DNA from: Rhodoferax sp. | GTDB taxonomy: Bacteria; Pseudomonadota; Gammaproteobacteria; Burkholderiales; Burkholderiaceae_C | Assembly: GCA_016790475.1 (NCBI GenBank) | Contig: JAEUOX010000030.1 | Coordinates: forward strand, 1-48,437 | DNA length: 48,437 bases | Direction of reading: 5' to 3' | Shown here: positions 42,993 through 48,437 of the stretch, piece by piece | Position numbering within the stretch: the first letter of the stretch is position 1 | How the letters are laid out: every line of letters begins with the position of its first letter | Notes under the pieces: generated by a model | The model's database searches: none | Told to the model about the DNA's origin: nothing | Seen by the model: only the letters and a program-made list of their open reading frames with translations | Translations under genes and position numbers: made by a program

Positions 42993-43865
42993 CTAGCGCC
43001 CGGCCTTCCGGCGCAGGCCAGGCTGCTTGCGGAACCCGACGTACACAACCATGTCCCCCGTGCCGGCCTGCCAGTGCGTCTTCTCGGGCGAGAAGCCGCA
43101 GTCGGCGGCAAGGTCGAGCAGTTCCTGGGCGGTCGGATGCCAGATGTGGTGGTCCTTGTAGGCTTCGATGCCGACCGACGACATCAGGCGCTTGACCGCC
43201 TCCTTGGCACCGGTGAGCCCGCTCTCGCGGCCCAGCTTGCCGCCCTCGACGTAGAGCCCGATGATCAGCTTGCCGCCGGGCTCCAGCACCCGGTAGGCCT
43301 CATTCAGAGCCAGCTCGGGCGACAGGAAATGGTCGATGACCGATCGCATGTGCACCGTCTGGAACGACTGCGAGCGGAACGGCAGGAGTTCGGCGTCGCA
43401 GCAGACGAAATTGATCGGCTTGTGCAGAAACGGGAAGGCGCGCAGCAGGTTGGGCTGCTGCGCGATACCGTCGAACACTTCCAGGAACGGATCGCAGCCG
43501 GCATAGTCCTGGCCTTCGCGGATGAAACTGCGCAGCCGCCCCTGGTGGCCGCCGACATCGAGCACCCGGCCCTCCAGCGGGATCGCCTCATAGACAGCCC
43601 GCACACTGGCGATCTCGGCCGCGTAGTCGATCTGCGCATCCCGCGGAATCTCGTCCTGATGCATGCGGGTGTAGGCCTGCTGGCCTTCACGCCAGAGTCT
43701 CTGGTCCGCGGTGGTCTCGTTGTTGAGCACGCGCAGGTCGCAGATGCCATTCACCACCGGGTAACGGCGCCCGTAGGATGCCTGGAGAAAGGCCCCCTCC
43801 TCGTGCAGGGGCTCCTTGCCCAGGGGGTCGACCAGGATGTCGCGAAACCAGTTTTCCAGAATCAT
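42993..43865 (-). CDS. SAM methyltransferase with degenerate N-terminal Trm112-like domain
   Basis: A 290-residue protein. The first 50 residues (ILVDPLGKEPLHEEGAFLQASYGRRYPVVNGICDL) have the length and GRRYPVVNGI ending of a Trm112-like domain, but the zinc-binding Cys pairs are absent. The methyltransferase part follows: GRVLDVGGHQGRLRSFI as motif I, NFVCCDAELLPFRSQSFQTVHMRSVIDHF, and RVLEPGGKLIIGLY. It is the first gene of the polysaccharide locus, 71 bases from the fatty acyl reductase gene, both on the minus strand. The locus promoter is probably in or before that gap; I could not identify convincing -35 and -10 boxes. Confidence 0.86.
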   Translation of the reverse strand: MILENWFRDILVDPLGKEPLHEEGAFLQASYGRRYPVVNGICDLRVLNNETTADQRLWREGQQAYTRMHQDEIPRDAQIDYAAEIASVRAVYEAIPLEGRVLDVGGHQGRLRSFIREGQDYAGCDPFLEVFDGIAQQPNLLRAFPFLHKPINFVCCDAELLPFRSQSFQTVHMRSVIDHFLSPELALNEAYRVLEPGGKLIIGLYVEGGKLGRESGLTGAKEAVKRLMSSVGIEAYKDHHIWHPTAQELLDLAADCGFSPEKTHWQAGTGDMVVYVGFRKQPGLRRKAGR

Positions 43866-43936
43866 GCTGCAAATCGTTCAGGGTGGGTCCACCGACCATG
43901 CTACGCGATTGCGCGGCCGGGGCCCGCGCAGCACAT

Positions 43937-45934
43937 TCAGAAGTGGATCCCCCGCATCATCTGCTGCATCGCCACCGCCTCGGCGGAGAGTTGCTGGCGC
44001 GGCGCCTTCTCGCCGGGCTTCAGGCCCTTGGCAGCGCTGGAATCCGGGAACATCCGGAAGCTGGTGTTCATCGCGATCTGGGCCACGCGGGGCAGCAGCG
44101 CGTGCAGGATCTGGCCGGTGATGCCCAGGCGAGTGGCGATGCGCACCGGCTTGAAGATGCAGGCCTGCGCGATCATGTCGGCCGCCTCCTCCGGCGAGAG
44201 CGTCGGCACGTTGTTGTACAGGCCGGTCGGGGCGATCATCGGCGTGCGCACCAGCGGCATGTTGATCGTCGTGAACGAGATGCCCTGGTCGGCGAACTCG
44301 CTGGAGGCGCAGCGTGTCCAGGCGTCCAGCGCGGCCTTGGAGGCCACGTAGGCCGAGAACCGCGGTGCGTTGGTCAGCACGCCGATCGAGCTGATGTTGA
44401 CCACATGCCCCCGCTTCTTCGCGACCATGCCGGGCAGCAGGCCCATGGTCACGCGCAGGCAGCCGAAGTAATTCAGCTGCATTGTGCGCTCGTAATCGTG
44501 GAAGCGGTCGTAGCTGGACTCGATCGCGCGCCGGATCGAGCGGCCGGCATTGTTGATCAGGAAATCCACACCGCCGTGGTTTTGCTGCAGCAGCGCCAGG
44601 AACCGGTCGCAATCGGCCATGTCAGCGATGTCCACCGGGTAGGCGACAAAGGTGTAGCCGCGCTCGCGGGCCTCCTTGCAGGCCTCCTCCAGTTTGTCGG
44701 TATCGCGGCCGCAGATGATGGTGGTGGCGCCGGCCTCGGCAAACTTGTGCGCCGCCGCCAGGCCAATGCCCGAGGAGCCGCCGGTGACCAGCACGACCTT
44801 GCCGCCCACGGTGCCGCGCAGGCTGCGGTCGATGTGCAGGTCCGGATCGAGATGGCGCTCCCAGTAGTCCCACAGGCGCCAGGCGTAGTCCTTCAGGTTG
44901 GGGCAGGCGATGCCCGAGCCCTTCAGCGCCGCCAGCGTGTCGCGGCAGTCGAAGCGCGTCGGGTAGTTGACGAAGGTCATCATGTCGGCCGGTACGCCCA
45001 GGTCCTTCATGACGGCGCTGCGGATCCGCCTCACCGGCGCCAGGGCCATCAGCCCCTTGGTGATCGAGCGCGGGATGAAGCCGAACAGCGCGGCGTTGAT
45101 GAACAGGTTCATCTTCGGCGCATGCGCCGCCTTGCTGAAGATGTCGAGCACGTCGCCGACCCTGTAGCCGACCGGATCCACCAGGTGGTAGCAGCGCCCG
45201 CCGATGCCGGCCTGGTGGCTGATGTGGGCCAGCGCGTCGACGACGAAATCCACCGGCACGATGTTCACGCGCCCGCCCTCCAGGCCGATCGACGGCATCC
45301 AGGGCGGCAGCAGCTGCCGCATGCGCTGGATCAGCTTGAAGAAGTAGTAGGGGCCGTCGATCTTGTCCATCTCGCCGGTCTGGCTGTCGCCGACGACCAT
45401 CGCCGGGCGGTACACCGACCAGGGCACCTTGCACTCCTTGCGCACGATCTTCTCGCTCTCGTGCTTGGTCATGAAATAGGGGTGGTCGATGTTCTCGGCC
45501 TCGTCGAACATGTCCTCGCGGAACACGCCTTCGTACAGGCCGGCCGCGGCGATCGAGCTGACATGGTGGAAATGCCCGGCATCCAGCGCGCGCGCGAGCT
45601 CGACAGTGTTGCGGGTGCCCTCGATGTTGACCGCGATCTGGCTGTCGGCGTCGGCCTCCAGGTCGTACACCGCCGCCAGGTGGTAGAAGTGGTCGATCTT
45701 GCCCTTGAGGGCCTTGAGGGCCTCGGCCGACAGGCCCAGCTTCTTGCGGGTCAGGTCCCCGAACACCGGCTGCACGCGCGCCGCGCTGGCACCCCAGAAC
45801 GCCCGCAGATCCGCCACCTTGGAGGCGCTCTCCTCCCGGATCAGGAAGTGCACGACGGCACCCTTGCGTTCGAGCAGCTTCTTGACGAGCCGCTTGCCGA
45901 TGAATCCGGTCGCGCCGGTGACGAAATACTGCAT
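43937..45934 (-). CDS. Bifunctional fatty acyl-CoA / fatty aldehyde reductase (Marinobacter type)
   Basis: A 665-residue fusion of two SDR modules. The N-terminal extended-SDR domain has TGATGFIG at 6-13, HVSSIAAAGLYEGVFREDMF, and Tyr153-xxx-Lys157 in YFMTK. The C-terminal classical SDR domain has TGGSSGIG at 384-391, NNAGRSIRR and a YVASK motif. The whole length and many segments (FHHVSSIAAAGL, NYPTRFD, FERTMQLNYFG-like, NISSIGVLTNAPRFSAYV) match from memory the Marinobacter reductase that converts fatty acyl-CoA through the aldehyde to the fatty alcohol with NADPH. Fatty alcohol normally feeds wax ester synthesis. No wax ester synthase is in the window. RBS GGGAG lies upstream of the ATG. 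Confidence 0.92.
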   Translation of the reverse strand: MQYFVTGATGFIGKRLVKKLLERKGAVVHFLIREESASKVADLRAFWGASAARVQPVFGDLTRKKLGLSAEALKALKGKIDHFYHLAAVYDLEADADSQIAVNIEGTRNTVELARALDAGHFHHVSSIAAAGLYEGVFREDMFDEAENIDHPYFMTKHESEKIVRKECKVPWSVYRPAMVVGDSQTGEMDKIDGPYYFFKLIQRMRQLLPPWMPSIGLEGGRVNIVPVDFVVDALAHISHQAGIGGRCYHLVDPVGYRVGDVLDIFSKAAHAPKMNLFINAALFGFIPRSITKGLMALAPVRRIRSAVMKDLGVPADMMTFVNYPTRFDCRDTLAALKGSGIACPNLKDYAWRLWDYWERHLDPDLHIDRSLRGTVGGKVVLVTGGSSGIGLAAAHKFAEAGATTIICGRDTDKLEEACKEARERGYTFVAYPVDIADMADCDRFLALLQQNHGGVDFLINNAGRSIRRAIESSYDRFHDYERTMQLNYFGCLRVTMGLLPGMVAKKRGHVVNISSIGVLTNAPRFSAYVASKAALDAWTRCASSEFADQGISFTTINMPLVRTPMIAPTGLYNNVPTLSPEEAADMIAQACIFKPVRIATRLGITGQILHALLPRVAQIAMNTSFRMFPDSSAAKGLKPGEKAPRQQLSAEAVAMQQMMRGIHF

Positions 45935-46171
45935 GTGGGGTCTCCCGTAGGTCCAGTTGAGGTAGGGGCGCTGCGCCGTGTGCCCGGCATTTTTGCTCAA
46001 AATCGGCCGGATCGGCTTCCGCACAAACCCGCGTGCGCCTCTGCCGCCGGGCCGCGGATTTAGTGCCGCCCCCCTACACCGGCACCGCGTCGGCCCGTAC
46101 AGTGCGGCCACGCGCCGGGCGCCCTTGCCGCCGTGCGGCGTGCCCTTTCAACCCGCAACCAGGAACACGCC
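45935..46171. promoter_or_regulatory. Divergent intergenic region between acyl reductase and phasin genes
   Basis: This 237-base region, the largest gap in the window, separates two divergent genes and must contain both promoters. An AT-rich island around 45990-46010 contains the 12-base dyad TTTTG-CT-CAAAA, a possible operator or promoter core. The part nearest the phasin gene is GC-rich with short inverted repeats. I could not assign -35 and -10 boxes with confidence. No RNA gene or small reading frame is evident. Confidence 0.5.
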
Positions 46172-46711
46172 ATGGTCACCAAGCTCAAGAAGAAATCCCC
46201 CTCCCCGGCCGCCGATGCCCCGAGCGCCAGCTCCGTCAAGGACTCGGCCCAGCAGATCTGGCAGGCAGGCCTCGGCGCCTTTGCCCGGGCCCAGGCCGAA
46301 GGCACCCGCGCCTTCGAGGCCCTGGTGAAGGAAGGCACCACGCTGCAGCGCAAGACGCAGGCCGCCGCCGAGGAGAAGATCACCGAGGCCACCAGCCGCA
46401 TGAGCGGCATGGCTGCCGACATCTCCTCCAAGGCCTCCGGCCACTGGGACAAGCTGGAATCGATCTTCGAGGAGCGTGTCGCCAAGGCGCTGAACAAGCT
46501 CGGCGTGCCGTCGGCCAAGGACATCAGCGCGCTGATCGCGCGCATCGACGAGCTCAACCTGAGCGTGCAGAAGCTCTCGGGCGCAGCCCCGGCGAAGGCC
46601 AAGGCGGCCGCTCGCAAGACGCCGCGCAAGGCCGCCGCCGCGCCCGCCCCGGCCGCCGAGCCGAAGGCCCCCGCCGCACGCCGGCGCGCCGCCCCGCGCA
46701 AGTCCGCCTGA
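46172..46711 (+). CDS. PHA granule-associated phasin with basic C-terminal tail
   Basis: A 179-residue protein of the poly(3-hydroxyalkanoate) granule-associated (PhaF/PhaI) family. Residues 20-130 form an amphipathic helical phasin region (KDSAQQIWQAGLGAFARAQA, EGTRAFEALVKEGTTLQRKT, FEERVAKALNKLGVPSAKDI, ARIDELNLSVQKLSG). The last 45 residues are Ala/Pro/Lys/Arg-rich (AKAKAAARKTPRKAAAAPAP, then RRRAAPRK), like the histone-H1-like tail of PhaF, which binds DNA and helps distribute granules. The ATG at 46172 is preceded by AGGA. An upstream GTG at 46133 is in frame but has no such site. It should coat PHA granules in the cytoplasm. Confidence 0.9.
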   Translation: MVTKLKKKSPSPAADAPSASSVKDSAQQIWQAGLGAFARAQAEGTRAFEALVKEGTTLQRKTQAAAEEKITEATSRMSGMAADISSKASGHWDKLESIFEERVAKALNKLGVPSAKDISALIARIDELNLSVQKLSGAAPAKAKAAARKTPRKAAAAPAPAAEPKAPAARRRAAPRKSA

Positions 46712-46719
46712 GGCCACAG

Positions 46720-46756
46720 GCCGGCCGCGCCGGCTGATGCAGCGCAACATGCGCTG
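46720..46756. terminator. Paired hairpins after the phasin gene
   Basis: GCCGGC-CGC-GCCGGC (46720-46734) and CAGCGC-AACAT-GCGCTG (46740-46756) are two consecutive perfect stems starting eight bases after the phasin stop. Neither is followed by a U-run. They may stop or slow transcription, or protect the 3' end of the phasin message, which is usually made in large amounts. Confidence 0.5.
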
Positions 46757-46770
46757 AACACCGCGCGGCC

Positions 46771-46776
46771 TACACT
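46771..46776 (+). promoter_or_regulatory. Candidate -10 box directly upstream of the patatin start
   Basis: TACACT ends eight bases before the ATG at 46785, so transcription would begin at or beside the start codon and the message would be leaderless. No Shine-Dalgarno sequence is visible (the spacer reads GGTATCCC). No good -35 is found at 16-18 bases, so the call is tentative. Confidence 0.35.
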
Positions 46777-46784
46777 GGTATCCC

Positions 46785-48035
46785 ATGAAGCGCAGAACTT
46801 CGCAGGCCCGGGCGCCCCGCATCGGGCTGGCTCTGGCAGGTGGCGGCCCGCTGGGGGCCATCTATGAGATCGGCGTGCTGTGCGCGCTGGAGGACTCCCT
46901 GCTGGGCCTGGACCTGAGCCGGCTCGACCACTATGTGGGCGTGTCGGCCGGCGGCTTCATTGCAGCCGGCCTGGCCAACGGCATGACTCCGCGGGGTCTG
47001 TCGGCCTCCTTCATCGAGAACGTCGACTCCTCTGCCGCGATCTTCGACCCGTCCTGGCTCATGGTGCCCGCCTACGACGAGTTCGCACGCCGCAGCATCA
47101 TGCTCCCCGGGCTGCTGGTGCATGCCTTCTGGGGCCTGACGATGGAGCGCAAGCCGCTGACGCAGATCCTGGAAGGCCTGGGGGCCAGCCTGCCGACCGG
47201 CGTGTTCTCGAACCAGCAGGTGCATGCGCATCTGGCCGAGCTCTTTGCGCGCAACGGCTTCACGAACGATTTCCGGAAGCTGCCGGCCCGGCTGACGCTG
47301 GTCGCGACCAACCTGGACACCGGCGAGTCCGCGCCCTTCGGCGCGCCGGGCTGGGACCACATCCCGATCTCGCAGGCCGTGCAGGCCAGCGCCGCACTGC
47401 CCGGCCTCTTCCCGCCGGTGGAGATCGAGGACCAGTACTACGTGGACGGCGCCCTGAAGAAGACGCTGCATGCCTCGGTCGTGCTCGAACAGGGCGTGGA
47501 CCTGATGCTGTGCCTGAACCCGCTGGTGCCGTTCGACGCAACGGTGCATCCGGCGCCGCGCGTCATGCAGCGCAACCTGGCGACCGCGCTGCGCAAGATC
47601 CCGCGCATCGTCGATGGCGGCCTGCCCGCCGTGCTGAGCCAGACCTTCCGCTCGATGATCCACTCCCGGATGGAGCTGGGCATGAAGAACTATGAGCGGG
47701 CCTACCCGGACACCGACATCATCCTGATCGAACCCGATCACCGGGACCCGGAGCTGTACCTGGCCAACACCTTCGGCTATTCGCGGCGCCGCCACCTGGC
47801 GGAACACGCCTACCAGCAGACGCGCCAGATGCTGCGCTCCCGCAAGACGCTGCTGTCGGCGAAGCTGGCGCGGCACGGCATCCGGCTGAACCATGCCGTG
47901 CTCGACGATCCGAAGGCCCACCTGTGCGCTGCGCCCCGCGCGCGCACCGACATCGGCCGCGCCATCGCCTCGCTGGAGGAAGTGATCGACGACCTGGGCC
48001 ACTACACCCGCCACGTCCAGCGGGCGGAGCGCTGA
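46785..48035 (+). CDS. Patatin-like phospholipase
   Basis: A 416-residue patatin-fold acyl hydrolase. The anion-binding Gly loop is ALAGGGPLGAIYEIGVL (residues 16-32), the nucleophile is Ser54 in VGVSAGGF, and the catalytic Asp is in YYVDGALKKTLH about 165 residues later. These give the Ser-Asp dyad used to hydrolyse phospholipid or other acyl ester bonds. No signal peptide is present, so it is cytoplasmic or on the inner membrane surface. A role in releasing fatty acids for storage or turnover fits its neighbours, the phasin and the acyl reductase. It ends four bases before a TetR gene, suggesting co-transcription. Confidence 0.93.
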   Translation: MKRRTSQARAPRIGLALAGGGPLGAIYEIGVLCALEDSLLGLDLSRLDHYVGVSAGGFIAAGLANGMTPRGLSASFIENVDSSAAIFDPSWLMVPAYDEFARRSIMLPGLLVHAFWGLTMERKPLTQILEGLGASLPTGVFSNQQVHAHLAELFARNGFTNDFRKLPARLTLVATNLDTGESAPFGAPGWDHIPISQAVQASAALPGLFPPVEIEDQYYVDGALKKTLHASVVLEQGVDLMLCLNPLVPFDATVHPAPRVMQRNLATALRKIPRIVDGGLPAVLSQTFRSMIHSRMELGMKNYERAYPDTDIILIEPDHRDPELYLANTFGYSRRRHLAEHAYQQTRQMLRSRKTLLSAKLARHGIRLNHAVLDDPKAHLCAAPRARTDIGRAIASLEEVIDDLGHYTRHVQRAER

Positions 48036-48039
48036 GCCG

Positions 48040-48437
48040 ATGGTCCGCAAGGCGCCCCGGCGCACGGCTGAACGGATCCTGGAGGTCACGCTGGAGCTGT
48101 TCAACCGCTTCGGCGAGCCGAATGTCTCGACGACGCTGATCTCCGCCGAGCTCCGCATCAGCCCGGGCAACCTCTACTACCATTACCCGGCCAAGGACGA
48201 ACTGATCAATTCGCTGTTCGACCGCTTCGAGCGCGCGCTGAACGAGCTGCTGCATGCCAGCGATGACGTGCGCAATGTCGAGGACGCCTGGTTCTTCCTG
48301 CACTCGCTGTTCGAGCTGATCTGGCAGTACCGCTTCCTGTACCGGGACCTGAACGACCTGCTGTCCAAGAACCGCCGCCTGGAGACCCATGTGCAGGCGA
48401 TGCTCCGGAACAAGACGCGGGCCCTGCGCGCCATGCT
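48040..48437 (+). CDS. TetR/AcrR family regulator (partial, C-terminus outside window)
   Basis: The first 132 codons of a TetR-type regulator. The helix-turn-helix region is RILEVTLELFNRFGEPNVST, then LISAELRISPGNLYYHYPAKDELI, where the PGNLYYHYPxKDEL recognition helix is typical. The ligand domain begins with EDAWFFLHSLFELIWQYRFLYRDLNDLLS, a pattern common to a group of proteobacterial TetR proteins linked to lipid genes. It starts four bases after the patatin stop. It may control the patatin gene and perhaps the phasin/acyl reductase pair; no operator can be assigned. The window ends inside the gene. Confidence 0.9.
   Translation, partial: MVRKAPRRTAERILEVTLELFNRFGEPNVSTTLISAELRISPGNLYYHYPAKDELINSLFDRFERALNELLHASDDVRNVEDAWFFLHSLFELIWQYRFLYRDLNDLLSKNRRLETHVQAMLRNKTRALRAM

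Overview
The window is a GC-rich stretch of chromosome in which almost every base is coding. Gene content suggests a betaproteobacterium of the order Burkholderiales, perhaps near the Rubrivivax/Leptothrix/Methylibium group. The clues are a TetR-led fatty-acid catabolic operon, a polyhydroxyalkanoate phasin with a basic Ala/Pro/Lys tail, argB next to slmA, a short H-NS-family protein and a WbpM-type O-antigen locus. This is inference from protein families; no rRNA or tRNA gene is present to fix the taxon. I found no insertion sequence, CRISPR array, tRNA or obvious pseudogene, and no gene-free stretch longer than about 240 bases.

Region 1 (1-14613, all minus strand) is a long, tightly packed fatty-acid or acyl-CoA degradation operon. 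Read in transcription order: TetR regulator, large acyl-CoA dehydrogenase, DUF2147 secreted protein, HAD/ECH bifunctional enzyme of the FadN type, thiolase, tandem-hotdog thioesterase, SDR, DsbA-like isomerase, enoyl-CoA isomerase-like crotonase, a membrane SPOR-domain protein, a PECR-like SDR, two acyl-CoA dehydrogenases and a PaaI-like thioesterase cut by the window edge. A perfect 8-bp inverted repeat just upstream of the TetR start is the probable operator.

Region 2 (14732-19870) is a small sugar-acid catabolic unit arranged around a divergent promoter. Two SDRs and a fumarylacetoacetate-hydrolase-fold enzyme lie on the minus strand; a UxaA/altronate-dehydratase family enzyme and an Ldh-family dehydrogenase lie on the plus strand. 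Together they fit a non-phosphorylative L-fucose, L-galactose or D-arabinose type route (dehydratase, 4-dehydrogenase, diketo-acid hydrolase). An intrinsic terminator separates it from region 1.

Region 3 (19888-43865, all minus strand) is an O-antigen or surface-polysaccharide locus ending in the housekeeping genes argB and slmA. Its upstream half holds a Wzx-like flippase, six SAM methyltransferase-like or DUF268 proteins, four glycosyltransferases and an AsnB-type amidotransferase. Its downstream half holds fnlA-fnlB-fnlC (UDP-L-FucNAc synthesis), a WbuB-type L-FucNAc transferase, a WbpV-like reductase, a small phosphoglycosyl transferase, an H-NS-like protein, a Wzy/WaaL-type membrane protein and WbpM. 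Nearly all genes overlap by 4 bases or are a few bases apart.

Region 4 (43937-48437) concerns storage lipids and membrane lipids: a Marinobacter-type fatty acyl-CoA reductase on the minus strand, then on the plus strand a phasin, a patatin-like phospholipase and the start of a TetR regulator.
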